64,000 bases of DNA from HTCC2207 sp002685195 (GTDB lineage Bacteria; Pseudomonadota; Gammaproteobacteria; Pseudomonadales; Porticoccaceae): NCBI GenBank assembly GCA_051201675.1, contig CP179212.1, forward strand, positions 186,001 through 250,000, given 5' to 3'. The position numbers were made by a program, and so were the translations under genes. Shown here piece by piece: positions 38,744 to 47,244 of this stretch (positions are counted from its first letter, which is position 1; every line of letters starts with the position of its first letter). The notes beneath the pieces were generated by a model that made no database searches, had not been told where the DNA came from, and saw only the letters and a program-made list of their open reading frames with translations.

Positions 38744-40828
38744 TTATTTGGCCTCTCTGAGCTCCTTAGCTGCAGCAATTACATCTGTAGCAATATTTTG
38801 CGGACAAGGTAGGTAGTGAGCAAATTCCATAGAGAATTGGCCACGACCCGAGGTCATAGTGCGTAGATGACCGATGTAGCCAAACATCTCTGATAATGGA
38901 ACATCAGCTTTAATACGAACACCAGTTACACCCGCTTCCTGGTCTTTAATCATGCCGCGACGACGATTCAAGTCACCAATAACATCTCCAACGTGATCTT
39001 CAGGAGTGAATACATCTACCTTCATTATTGGCTCGATGATTTGAGGTCCAGCTTTTGGCATTGATTGACGGAAAGCACCTTTTGCAGCAATTTCAAATGC
39101 AACTGCCGATGAGTCAACAGCATGGAAGCCACCATCATACAGCTCAACCTCAACATCAAGAACTGGGTAGCCAGCCATAGGGCCTTGCTCCATCATTCCC
39201 TTGAAGCCTTTTTCGATCGCAGGGAAGAATTCTTTAGGAACATTACCGCCCACAACGCTCGATGAGAAATTAAACCCAGAACCTGGTTCGCCTGGCTTAA
39301 TTCGGTAGTCAATTTTACCAAACTGACCGGAACCACCAGACTGTTTTTTGTGGGTATAGCTATCTTCAATCGGCAATGTAATCGTTTCACGATAAGCAAC
39401 TTGCGGCTGACCAACAATCAGATCAACACCATAGGTACGATTCAAAATATCGACCTTAATATCCAAGTGCAGCTCGCCCATACCTTTGAGGATGGTTTCG
39501 CCAGAGTCTTCATCAGTCTCGACCCGGAACGAAGGGTCTTCAGCAATCATCTTACCGATAGCCACACCCATTTTTTCTGACCCGCCTTTATCTTTTGGCT
39601 TAACAGCGATAGAGATAACAGGCTCAGGAAAAATCATTGGCTCTAGTGTTACTGGGTTTTTAACATCACAAAGCGTGTGGCCCGTCTGAACGTTCTTCAT
39701 ACCCACAATAGCGATAATATCGCCTGCTTGGGCGCGATCGATTTCATTGCGATCATCCGCATGCATCTCGACCATTCGTCCGATACGCTCAGTCTTCCCA
39801 GTGAAGGAGTTGAGAATAGTAGTGCCTTTTTCCAAGACACCAGAATAAATACGCACAAATGTTAAGGCACCGAAGCGGTCATCCATAATTTTAAATGCCA
39901 GTGCTTTGAGAGACTCATCTGTTGAAACAACAGCGAATTCACCAGTCTCATCACCATTTTCATCTGTTAGAGGCTGTGGCTCAACATCAGTAGGACAAGG
40001 CAAATAATCAACGACGGCGTCCAAAACCATCTGAACACCCTTGTTCTTAAAGGCAGAGCCACAATAAGTAGGGAAAAAGTCCAGAGCAATCGTACCTTTT
40101 CGGATACAACGTTTAACATCATCAATTGAAGGCTCTTCACCTTCCATATATGCCATTAGAAGGTCATCGTCCTGCTCGAGAGCTGTTTCAATCATCTGCT
40201 CACGATATTCTTCGACTTTGTCCACCATGTCCGCAGGAATTTCTACAACTTCATAGTTCTCAGGTAAGCCTGAGTCATCCCAGACGTATGCTTTGCGCTC
40301 AAGAAGATCAACAAGACCGATAAAGTCTTCCTCAATACCGATAGGAAGGCACATTACCAGGGGGTTAGCGCCTAAAACACTTTTAACTTGACCGACAACG
40401 CGAAGGAAGTCCGCTCCCATTCGATCAAGTTTATTTACAAAAATGATTCTGGCTACTTCAGATTCATTGGCGTAGCGCCAGTTAGTCTCAGATTGGGGTT
40501 CAACACCGCCGGAACCGCAAAACACGCCAACGCCACCATCTAAAACTTTCAATGACCGGTATACTTCAACGGTGAAATCAACGTGCCCTGGGGTATCGAT
40601 GATGTTAAAGCGATGATCTCTCCAATAGCAAGTGGTTGCAGCCGATTGAATGGTAATACCGCGTTCTTGCTCCTGTTCCATGAAGTCAGTGGTGGCTGCA
40701 CCATCATGTACTTCTCCGGTTTTATGTATCTTCCCGGTGAGCTTAAGAATTCGCTCAGTGGTTGTGGTCTTACCCGCATCAACGTGGGCGAAGATTCCTA
40801 TATTTCTGTAGTGAGATAAATCAGTCAT
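38744..40828 (-). CDS. fusA2: Second elongation factor G (EF-G2/FusA2)
   Basis: 694 residues from the ATG at 40828 (MTDLSHYRNIGIFAHVDAGK); the frame is open 25 codons further upstream, but those residues match no EF-G. All G motifs are present (AHVDAGKTTTTER, DTPGHVDFTVEV, NKLDRMGAD), and the domain III-V motifs are intact. It is clearly diverged from fusA1, with an insertion-like PQPLTDENGDETGEFAVV. It resembles the FusA2 paralogues of Pseudomonas and Vibrio. In Pseudomonas aeruginosa, as I recall, two EF-Gs split translocation and recycling. It is inverted inside what should be the str operon. Codons look well adapted, implying high expression. Confidence 0.95.
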   Translation of the reverse strand: MTDLSHYRNIGIFAHVDAGKTTTTERILKLTGKIHKTGEVHDGAATTDFMEQEQERGITIQSAATTCYWRDHRFNIIDTPGHVDFTVEVYRSLKVLDGGVGVFCGSGGVEPQSETNWRYANESEVARIIFVNKLDRMGADFLRVVGQVKSVLGANPLVMCLPIGIEEDFIGLVDLLERKAYVWDDSGLPENYEVVEIPADMVDKVEEYREQMIETALEQDDDLLMAYMEGEEPSIDDVKRCIRKGTIALDFFPTYCGSAFKNKGVQMVLDAVVDYLPCPTDVEPQPLTDENGDETGEFAVVSTDESLKALAFKIMDDRFGALTFVRIYSGVLEKGTTILNSFTGKTERIGRMVEMHADDRNEIDRAQAGDIIAIVGMKNVQTGHTLCDVKNPVTLEPMIFPEPVISIAVKPKDKGGSEKMGVAIGKMIAEDPSFRVETDEDSGETILKGMGELHLDIKVDILNRTYGVDLIVGQPQVAYRETITLPIEDSYTHKKQSGGSGQFGKIDYRIKPGEPGSGFNFSSSVVGGNVPKEFFPAIEKGFKGMMEQGPMAGYPVLDVEVELYDGGFHAVDSSAVAFEIAAKGAFRQSMPKAGPQIIEPIMKVDVFTPEDHVGDVIGDLNRRRGMIKDQEAGVTGVRIKADVPLSEMFGYIGHLRTMTSGRGQFSMEFAHYLPCPQNIATDVIAAAKELREAK

Positions 40829-40871
40829 TGTTCTGCTCAATTTTAAAATTATGGTTGTTTGGGTGCTAAAA

Positions 40872-40886
40872 GCGCGCGCGAGTATA
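40872..40886 (-). promoter_or_regulatory. Putative -10 box and discriminator of fusA2
   Basis: On the minus strand TATACT (40886-40881) is followed at once by CGCGCGCGC (40880-40872). The -10 with GC-rich discriminator matches the other translation promoters here, but no good -35 lies at 16-18 bases. Confidence 0.45.
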
Positions 40887-41052
40887 CAGGATATTGATGC
40901 CATTTCGGAGTAAAAATAACCATATATTTGAGATTTTTGCGAAAACAGCCACTATTTCTTACGATTTATGGGCTCTTTGTCGAGAAAAGGGCCGTTTATG
41001 TAAAATAAATGGCTAAAACTTAAAAAAACACGCTATTTAGCGTTAAAGGAAG

Positions 41053-41080
41053 TTGACTATCCCGGATCGCAGTATAAGAT
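41053..41080 (+). promoter_or_regulatory. Putative tuf2 promoter
   Basis: TTGACT (41053-41058), a 16-base spacer and TAAGAT (41075-41080), followed by GGCGTCCC. It lies about 93 bases before tuf copy 2 and would free this tuf from the interrupted str operon. Confidence 0.6.
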
Positions 41081-41158
41081 GGCGTCCCTTGGAAACTGTA
41101 GACGTAAAACTTAACGAAATTACAGTTAACTGTTTGGATTAATTTGTTAAATGCCTGC

Positions 41159-42398
41159 TGAGGAGACACTGAGATGGCTAAAGAAAAGTTTGAAAGAAGT
41201 AAGCCGCACGTAAACGTCGGCACGATAGGACACGTTGATCACGGTAAGACGACATTAACTGCGGCGATGACGCGGGTATGTGCAGAGGTTTTTGGTGGTG
41301 AGATGCAGGCCTTTGACCAGATTGATAATGCCCCTGAAGAGCGAGAGCGCGGCATTACGATTTCAACAGCACACGTTGAGTATGATTCAGCGGATCGTCA
41401 CTATGCACATGTTGACTGCCCAGGGCACGCTGACTATGTGAAGAACATGATTACAGGTGCTGCACAGATGGACGGCGCTATTTTAGTATGTGGTGCGACT
41501 GATGGCCCAATGCCGCAGACTCGTGAGCACATTCTGCTGTCACGTCAGGTAGGTGTACCTTATGTTGTGGTATTTTTGAACAAAGCAGATCTTCTTGCAG
41601 AAGACTGTGGTGGTGTTGGTTCAGAAGAATATGAAGAGATGCTTGAGCTGGTGGAGATGGAGTTGCGTGAGCTTCTTGATCTTTATGAGTTCCCTGGTGA
41701 TGACACACCGATTATTGTTGGTTCAGCGTTGATGGCGTTGGAAGGTAAGGATGACAATGAGTTAGGTACAACAGCAGTTAAGAAGCTTGTTGAAGCCTTG
41801 GATTCTTATATTCCTGAGCCGGTACGTGCTATTGATCAGCCATTCTTGATGCCGATTGAAGATGTTTTCTCTATTGCTGGTCGCGGTACTGTTGTGACAG
41901 GTCGTATTGAGCGTGGTGTTATTAAGGTGGGTGAAGAGATTGAAGTAATTGGTATCTCTGATACTGCGAAGACGACTTGTACGGGTGTTGAGATGTTCCG
42001 TAAGTTTCTTGACGAAGGTCGTGCTGGTGAGAACTGTGGTATTTTGTTGCGCGGAACTAAGCGTGAAGAAGTGCAGCGTGGTCAGGTATTGGCTAAGCCA
42101 GGATCTGTTAAGCCTCACACTAAGTTTGAGTCAGAGGTTTATGTATTGTCTAAAGATGAAGGTGGTCGTCATACACCATTCTTCAAAGGCTATCGTCCAC
42201 AGTTTTACTTCCGTACAACGGATGTGACGGGCGCATGTGAATTACCTGCAGGTACAGAGATGGTGATGCCTGGTGATAATGTTCAGATGACTGTTGAGTT
42301 GATTCACCCGATTGCGATGGAAGACGGTCTTCGTTTTGCTATCCGAGAAGGTGGTCGTACTGTTGGTGCAGGCGTTGTGGCTAAAATCATCGAGTAAA
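41159..42398 (+). repeat. tuf repeat, copy 2
   Basis: Second copy of the direct repeat described at 21986-23225. Identity begins with the TGAGGAGACACTGAG ribosome-binding segment and ends at the stop codon; downstream sequence differs (terminator here, hairpin and tRNA-Trp there). Confidence 0.9.
41174..42397 (+). CDS. tuf: Elongation factor Tu, copy 2 (str/S10-linked)
   Basis: 407 residues, same sequence as copy 1 at 22001, including the roughly 10 extra residues before helix D. This is the tufA position ahead of the S10 operon. Because fusA2 separates it from fusA1, it appears to be its own unit, with a promoter at 41053 and a terminator at 42413. The GTP motifs are intact. Confidence 0.98.
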   Translation: MAKEKFERSKPHVNVGTIGHVDHGKTTLTAAMTRVCAEVFGGEMQAFDQIDNAPEERERGITISTAHVEYDSADRHYAHVDCPGHADYVKNMITGAAQMDGAILVCGATDGPMPQTREHILLSRQVGVPYVVVFLNKADLLAEDCGGVGSEEYEEMLELVEMELRELLDLYEFPGDDTPIIVGSALMALEGKDDNELGTTAVKKLVEALDSYIPEPVRAIDQPFLMPIEDVFSIAGRGTVVTGRIERGVIKVGEEIEVIGISDTAKTTCTGVEMFRKFLDEGRAGENCGILLRGTKREEVQRGQVLAKPGSVKPHTKFESEVYVLSKDEGGRHTPFFKGYRPQFYFRTTDVTGACELPAGTEMVMPGDNVQMTVELIHPIAMEDGLRFAIREGGRTVGAGVVAKIIE

Positions 42399-42412
42399 AA
42401 TGTAATACCTGT

Positions 42413-42438
42413 AAAGGGGCCTTTTTGGCCCCTTTTTT
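42413..42438 (+). terminator. tuf2 Rho-independent terminator
   Basis: AAAGGGGCC (42413-42421) pairs exactly with GGCCCCTTT (42427-42435), loop TTTTT, followed by T-rich sequence. It separates tuf2 from the S10 operon. Confidence 0.9.
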
Positions 42439-42509
42439 GTCTTTTTACCCGTTGTACGCAAAGCTTTTGCAAAACAGGTAAAAAAAATAAGCTACAACGG
42501 TTTATTTGC

Positions 42510-42538
42510 TTGACAGTTCAGGGGTGCGGCTCTAGAAT
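42510..42538 (+). promoter_or_regulatory. S10 operon promoter
   Basis: TTGACA (42510-42515), a 17-base spacer and TAGAAT (42533-42538), followed by TCGCGCTCC. The -10 and discriminator nearly copy the rRNA promoters. rpsJ starts 84 bases downstream. Confidence 0.85.
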
Positions 42539-42621
42539 TCGCGCTCCATTTTCGGGGCTAGTTACAGCGTAGTAGAGAGTTAGGCTTGAAATTAAAGAAA
42601 AGATAGCGGAGTTTCGCTGAC

Positions 42622-42933
42622 ATGCAAAACCAAAGTATTAGGATTCGTCTCAAGGCCTTCGATCACAAGTTGATCGATACTTCGACACAAGAAATCGTTG
42701 AGACAGCGAGACGCACGGGCGCACAAATTCGCGGTCCCATACCATTACCAACACGCAAAGAGAAATTCACTATATTGATTTCTCCTCACGTGAATAAAGA
42801 CGCACGAGATCAATATGAGATTCGTACGCACAAGCGTTTGATTGACATTGTAGAGCCAACAGAGAAGACAGTTGATGCTCTTATGAAGTTGAATCTTGCA
42901 GCTGGAGTAGAAGTACAGATCAGCCTTAGTTGA
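42622..42933 (+). CDS. rpsJ: 30S ribosomal protein S10 (NusE)
   Basis: 103 residues, MQNQSIRIRLKAFDHKLID; first gene of the S10 operon. S10 also serves as NusE, binding boxA with NusB and the NusG KOW domain. A structured 112-base gap separates it from rplC. Confidence 0.98.
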   Translation: MQNQSIRIRLKAFDHKLIDTSTQEIVETARRTGAQIRGPIPLPTRKEKFTILISPHVNKDARDQYEIRTHKRLIDIVEPTEKTVDALMKLNLAAGVEVQISLS

Positions 42934-43006
42934 TCCTTTAAGTAGTGGTTCGGCAGATAACTGTCGGTCACGCACCAAAAAGTGTAACGCCCTGAAATAG
43001 GCGGCC

Positions 43007-43028
43007 GTAGCGGGTAAGAGCCCCGTAC
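43007..43028 (+). promoter_or_regulatory. Hairpin in the rpsJ-rplC gap
   Basis: GTA-G-CGGG (43007-43014) pairs with CCCGTAC (43022-43028), one base bulged, 18 bases before the rplC ATG. A second weaker hairpin (CGGCAG/CTGTCG) starts near 42951. The gap is unusually long for this operon. Function unknown; no T-tract. Confidence 0.35.
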
Positions 43029-43045
43029 ACGTAAGAGGTTATAAA

Positions 43046-43681
43046 ATGAGAATAGGTATTGTCGGCCGCAAATGCGGTATGACTCGTGTATTTACCGAAG
43101 ATGGTGTTTCTATCCCTGTAACAGTGGTAGAGGCTTCACCTAATCATATTACCCAGGTTAAGTCTCTGGCAACTGATGGCTATTCAGCTATTCAGGTCAC
43201 TGCAGGTTCTAAGAAAGCTTCCCGAGTTGCCAAGCCGCAGGCTGGCGAGTTTGCCAAGGCTGGCGTAGAAGCTGGCCGCGGACACTGGGAATTTCGGTCT
43301 GAAGGCTCAGAAGAAGCATTTGAAGTGGGTGGTGCAATCACCGTTGAGCGCTTTGAAGAAGGTCAAAAGGTCGATGTTACTGGCACTTCCAAGGGTAAAG
43401 GTTTTCAGGGTGGTGTGAAGCGCTGGAACTTCAGCATGCAAGATGCTACTCATGGTAACTCAATCTCTCACCGATCAAATGGTTCAATCGGCCAGAACCA
43501 GACGCCGGGACGTGTTTTTAAAGGGAAGAAGATGAGCGGCCAAATGGGAAATGCTCAGGTAACAACTCAGAATTTAGAAATTGTTCGCGTAGACGCAGAG
43601 CGTAACCTCTTGTTAATCAAGGGTGCGGTTCCTGGTGCGCCTGGTGGCAATATTATCGTTCGTCCAGCAGTCAAGGCCTAA
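43046..43681 (+). CDS. rplC: 50S ribosomal protein L3
   Basis: 211 residues. MRIGIVGRKCGMTRVF start and the FKGKKMSGQMGNAQVTTQNL loop, which reaches toward the peptidyl-transferase centre, are diagnostic. The glutamine of the PGRVFKGKK region is the usual PrmB methylation area (SIGQNQTPG). An early 23S assembly protein. Confidence 0.98.
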   Translation: MRIGIVGRKCGMTRVFTEDGVSIPVTVVEASPNHITQVKSLATDGYSAIQVTAGSKKASRVAKPQAGEFAKAGVEAGRGHWEFRSEGSEEAFEVGGAITVERFEEGQKVDVTGTSKGKGFQGGVKRWNFSMQDATHGNSISHRSNGSIGQNQTPGRVFKGKKMSGQMGNAQVTTQNLEIVRVDAERNLLLIKGAVPGAPGGNIIVRPAVKA

Positions 43682-43692
43682 GGGGAGTGTCC

Positions 43693-44307
43693 ATGGAATT
43701 AGCAATCGCCACGCCCAAAGGTAATAAAGGAACCGTTGAGGTTTCTGAGTCTGCTTTTGGGATCGAATTCAATCAGGACTTGGTTCATCAAGCCGTAGTC
43801 GCGTTCCTTGCTGGGGCCCGTCAAGGGACTCGAGCTCAAAAGAATCGCTCCGCTGTTTCTGGTGGCGGCCGCAAGCCTTTCCGTCAGAAGGGTACTGGTC
43901 GCGCTCGCGCTGGCACCATTCGTGGTCCAATTTGGCGTGGTGGCGGTGTTACTTTTGCTGCCCAGCCTCAAGACCACAGCCAAAAACTAAACCGAAAGAT
44001 GTATCGATCTGCAATGCGCTCAATTGTTTCAGAACTTGCGCGTCAAGAGCGGTTAGTTGTGGTTAAAGATTTTGAGCTAAAAGAGCCGAAGACCAAAGGC
44101 CTTATCTCTAAGCTTGCTGAGTATGGTTTGCAGGAGGCATTAATCGTTACTGAAGATGTAAGCGAGAACTTGTATTTATCTTCGCGCAACCTGCACAAGG
44201 TTGATGTTCGTGATGCAGCTGCCATTGATCCGGTTAGTTTGATTAATTCAGACAAGGTTTTGGTGACTGTTGCAGCGCTAAAGAAAATTGAGGAGATTTT
44301 GGCATGA
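43693..44307 (+). CDS. rplD: 50S ribosomal protein L4
   Basis: 204 residues from the ATG at 43693 (MELAIATPKGN), 6 bases after GGGAG; a GTG two codons earlier is less likely. GARQGTRAQKNRSAVSGGGR and KPFRQKGTGRARAG form the exit-tunnel loop. In E. coli L4 represses the S10 operon through its leader. It overlaps rplW by four bases (ATGA). Confidence 0.97.
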   Translation: MELAIATPKGNKGTVEVSESAFGIEFNQDLVHQAVVAFLAGARQGTRAQKNRSAVSGGGRKPFRQKGTGRARAGTIRGPIWRGGGVTFAAQPQDHSQKLNRKMYRSAMRSIVSELARQERLVVVKDFELKEPKTKGLISKLAEYGLQEALIVTEDVSENLYLSSRNLHKVDVRDAAAIDPVSLINSDKVLVTVAALKKIEEILA

Positions 44308-44600
44308 ACCAAGAGAGACTCTTCAAAGTGTTGTTAGGGCCGCACATTACTGAGAAATCAGCGATGCCTTCTGGCGCGGCGACGCAGGTAGTATTTAAAG
44401 TGGCATTGAACGCCAATAAGCTTGAGATCAAAAAGGCTGTAGAGCAGCTGTTTGAGGTTAAGGTTGATGATGTTCGTGTTGTTAACATGAAGGGCAAAAC
44501 CCGACGCACCCGGACTGGAATGGGTCAGCGGAGCGATTGGAAGAAAGCCTATGTTCGACTGGCGGAAGGTCAAGATATTGACTTTTCAGTAGCGGAGTAA
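44304..44600 (+). CDS. rplW: 50S ribosomal protein L23
   Basis: 98 residues. PHITEKSAMPSGAATQVVFKV and NMKGKTRRTRTGMGQRSDWKKA are conserved. L23 lies at the tunnel exit and docks trigger factor and SRP. Coupled to rplD by the ATGA overlap. Confidence 0.98.
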   Translation: MNQERLFKVLLGPHITEKSAMPSGAATQVVFKVALNANKLEIKKAVEQLFEVKVDDVRVVNMKGKTRRTRTGMGQRSDWKKAYVRLAEGQDIDFSVAE

Positions 44601-44610
44601 GGGGTTAGTT

Positions 44611-45432
44611 ATGGCTGTTATTAAAAGAAAACCAACCTCTCCGGGTCGTCGCTTTGTAGTTAGCGTAGTTAATCCGGATTTGCACAAAGGTGCACCTCAT
44701 GCGCCACTTCTTGCTCCTAAAAAGCGTTCAGGCGGTCGAAACAGCAGTGGTCGAATTACTGTGCGTCACATTGGTGGTGGCCACAAGCAACACTATCGTA
44801 TTGTCGATTTTAAGCGCGACAAAGATGGAATCCCTGCGAAAGTTGAGCGATTAGAGTACGATCCAAACCGTACCGCACACATTGCACTATTGTGTTATGC
44901 GGATGGAGAGCGTAGATACATTATTGCTCCCAAAGGTGTCTCTGCTGGTGACACTCTAGTGTCTGGCGAAAATGCACCGATCAAAGTAGGTAACAGCCTG
45001 CCGTTGAGAAAAATCCCGGTTGGATCTGTGGTTCATTGTGTTGAGATGAAGGTTGGTAAGGGCGCGCAAATCGCGCGAAGCGCTGCCGCATCAGTCCAGT
45101 TGGTCGCTCGGGAAGGTGCTTATGCAACGGTTCGCTTGCGTAGTGGAGAAATGCGTCGACTCCCGATTGATTGCCGGGCAACTCTTGGGGAAGTTTGTAA
45201 TAGTGAGCATAGCCTGCGCTCGTTAGGTAAGGCAGGCGCTGCTCGATGGCGTGGAGTTCGACCTACAGTTCGTGGTGTTGCCATGAACCCCGTTGATCAC
45301 CCGCATGGTGGTGGTGAAGGACGAACGTCCGGCGGTCGTCATCCGGTGTCTCCATGGGGAATGCCAACGAAAGGTTACAAGACACGCAAGAACAAACGTA
45401 CTGATAAATACATTATACGTCGTCGCAAGTAG
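44611..45432 (+). CDS. rplB: 50S ribosomal protein L2
   Basis: 273 residues. GRNSSGRITVRHIGGGHKQH and PVDHPHGGGEGRTSGGRHPV (with the functionally important histidine) identify L2, needed for subunit joining and peptidyl-transferase assembly. Confidence 0.98.
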   Translation: MAVIKRKPTSPGRRFVVSVVNPDLHKGAPHAPLLAPKKRSGGRNSSGRITVRHIGGGHKQHYRIVDFKRDKDGIPAKVERLEYDPNRTAHIALLCYADGERRYIIAPKGVSAGDTLVSGENAPIKVGNSLPLRKIPVGSVVHCVEMKVGKGAQIARSAAASVQLVAREGAYATVRLRSGEMRRLPIDCRATLGEVCNSEHSLRSLGKAGAARWRGVRPTVRGVAMNPVDHPHGGGEGRTSGGRHPVSPWGMPTKGYKTRKNKRTDKYIIRRRK

Positions 45433-45468
45433 GCGGCCACTTAACTAGATTAAAAGAGGATAGCAAAC

Positions 45469-45744
45469 GTGCCACGCTCTCTAAAAAAAGGACCATTCGT
45501 AGATCTTCACCTTGCTAAGAAGGTTGAGACTGCAGTAGCCAATAATGAGCGACGCCCTATTAAGACTTGGTCGCGTCGGTCGATGATACTGCCTGATATG
45601 GTTGGTCTAACCATTGCTATTCACAACGGTCGCCAGCATATTCCTGTCACCATTAATGAAGAAATGGTAGGCCACAAGTTGGGGGAGTTTTCTCCGACTC
45701 GTACGTATCGCGGGCATGCTGCAGACAAAAAAGCCAAGCGCTAA
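45469..45744 (+). CDS. rpsS: 30S ribosomal protein S19
   Basis: 91 residues, MPRSLKKGPFVDLHLAKKV. Forms a complex with S13 in the 30S head and bridges to 50S. AAAGAGGATAG precedes the start. Confidence 0.98.
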   Translation: MPRSLKKGPFVDLHLAKKVETAVANNERRPIKTWSRRSMILPDMVGLTIAIHNGRQHIPVTINEEMVGHKLGEFSPTRTYRGHAADKKAKR

Positions 45745-45775
45745 GCTTGGGTTTTATTGAAAGAGGTAGTTAATT

Positions 45776-46108
45776 GTGGAAGTAGTAGCAAAATTAAAAG
45801 GCGCTAGGATGTCGGCTCAGAAGGCTAGACTAGTTGCTGACCAGATTCGTGGTAAGTCAGTTGAATCTGCTTTAGAGATATTGCAGTTCAGTACCAAGAA
45901 GGGTGCAGATATCATCAAAAAGGTGCTTGAGTCAGCTATTGCTAATGCTGAGCATAATGATGGTGCAGACGTCGACGAGTTAAAGGTGTCAACAATTTTT
46001 GTTGATGAAGGTATGACGATGAAGCGCATTAAGCCGCGTGCTAAAGGTCGTGCAGATAGAATATTTAAACGCAGCTGTCACATAACTGTAAAAGTCGCTG
46101 AAAAGTAG
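45776..46108 (+). CDS. rplV: 50S ribosomal protein L22
   Basis: 110 residues starting at a GTG (45776) with GAAAGAGGTAG upstream. KGARMSAQKARLVADQIRGK and the hairpin FVDEGMTMKRIKPRAKGRA, which lines the exit tunnel, are conserved. Macrolide-relevant loop appears normal. Confidence 0.97.
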   Translation: MEVVAKLKGARMSAQKARLVADQIRGKSVESALEILQFSTKKGADIIKKVLESAIANAEHNDGADVDELKVSTIFVDEGMTMKRIKPRAKGRADRIFKRSCHITVKVAEK

Positions 46109-46131
46109 AATTAGGTTCAGGAGACCATGTA

Positions 46132-46809
46132 ATGGGTCAAAAAGTACATCCAACCGGTATCCGATTAGGGATAGTAAAAAAGCATAGCTCTACCTGGTAC
46201 GCCGGTAACAAAGACTATGCCGATAAGCTAAACCAAGATTTAGCGGTGAGAGCATTTATTCAAAAGAAGCTTTCTCACGCTTCGGTGAGTCGTATCGATA
46301 TTGAGCGTCCTTCAGATAGCGCACGAATTACTATTCACACGGCTCGTCCGGGTATTGTGATTGGCAAGAAAGGTGAAGATGTCGAGCGTTTGCGCAACGA
46401 GATTGGCAAGGTCATGGGTTGTGCTGTGAATATTAATATTGAAGAGATCCGCAAACCTGATCTTGATGCATCGCTGGTAGGTCAGAACGTTGCTCAACAG
46501 TTAGAGCGTCGAGTGATGTTTCGACGCGCCATGAAGCGCGCAGTGCAAAATGCGATGCGTGGTGGAGCGTTAGGAGTGAAGATTCAGGTCGGTGGTCGTT
46601 TAGGTGGTGCTGAAATCGCGCGATCTGAGTGGTATCGAGAAGGTCGAGTCCCATTACACACACTGCGAGCGGATATTGATTATTCTGCTGCTGAAGCTAA
46701 TACCACTTATGGGATTATCGGTGTAAAGGTCTGGATCTTTAAGGGTGAAGTTCTGGGTGGTGAGGAGCCGGTAAAGGCGCCCGCTAAAGAAAAACGAAAC
46801 AAGAATTAA
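46132..46809 (+). CDS. rpsC: 30S ribosomal protein S3
   Basis: 225 residues. MGQKVHPTGIRLGIVKKHSS, a KH domain with GIVIGKKGEDVERLR, and the C-terminal GGRLGGAEIARSEWYREGRV. S3 lines the mRNA entry and helps mRNA unwinding. The lysine-rich C-terminus is slightly shorter than in E. coli (233). Confidence 0.98.
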   Translation: MGQKVHPTGIRLGIVKKHSSTWYAGNKDYADKLNQDLAVRAFIQKKLSHASVSRIDIERPSDSARITIHTARPGIVIGKKGEDVERLRNEIGKVMGCAVNINIEEIRKPDLDASLVGQNVAQQLERRVMFRRAMKRAVQNAMRGGALGVKIQVGGRLGGAEIARSEWYREGRVPLHTLRADIDYSAAEANTTYGIIGVKVWIFKGEVLGGEEPVKAPAKEKRNKN

Positions 46810-46828
46810 GCGATAAGGGTAAAGCGAA

Positions 46829-47242
46829 ATGCTGCAACCGAAACGTACAAAATTCCGCAAAATGCACAAGGGCCGAAATCGTGGTCTAGCACAGCGCGGC
46901 AGCAAAGTCAGCTTTGGTGAGTATGGCCTCAAGGCGTCTGGGCGCGGTCGATTGACTGCTCGGCAGATTGAGGCAGCTCGTCGTGCTATGACCCGACACA
47001 TCAAGCGTGGTGGTAAAATTTGGATTCGTGTGTTTCCAGATAAGCCGATAACCAATAAGCCGCTTGAGGTGAGGATGGGTAAAGGTAAAGGTAACGTCGA
47101 GTACTGGGTTGCTTTAATCCAGCCTGGCAAGGTTCTTTATGAAATGGAAGGTGTTAGTGAGGAGTTAGCGCGAGAAGCATTTGCGTTAGCGGCGGCCAAG
47201 CTGCCAATTTCTACAACCTTTGTTAAGCGAGCGGTGATGTAA
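46829..47242 (+). CDS. rplP: 50S ribosomal protein L16
   Basis: 137 residues. MLQPKRTKFRKMHKGRNRG and RGGKIWIRVFPDKPITNKP identify L16, which organises the A-site region of 23S. RpmC starts two bases after its stop. Confidence 0.98.
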   Translation: MLQPKRTKFRKMHKGRNRGLAQRGSKVSFGEYGLKASGRGRLTARQIEAARRAMTRHIKRGGKIWIRVFPDKPITNKPLEVRMGKGKGNVEYWVALIQPGKVLYEMEGVSEELAREAFALAAAKLPISTTFVKRAVM

Positions 47243-47244
47243 CT

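Larger units (their letters stand above)
40829..41173. other. fusA2-tuf2 divergent intergenic region
   Basis: A 345-base gap without a gene. It holds the likely fusA2 promoter on the minus strand and the tuf2 promoter on the plus strand. The middle (about 40900-41050) is AT-rich. I see no inverted repeats, target duplications or integrase remnants that would explain the fusA2 insertion. Confidence 0.7.

Noticed and set aside
40829..40903. 25-codon N-terminal extension of fusA2
   Set aside because: The extension does not resemble any EF-G, overlaps the likely promoter, and the ATG at 40828 gives the standard N-terminus.
38744..41173. fusA2 as cargo of a mobile element
   Set aside because: No transposase, integrase, terminal inverted repeat or target duplication was visible at either edge.
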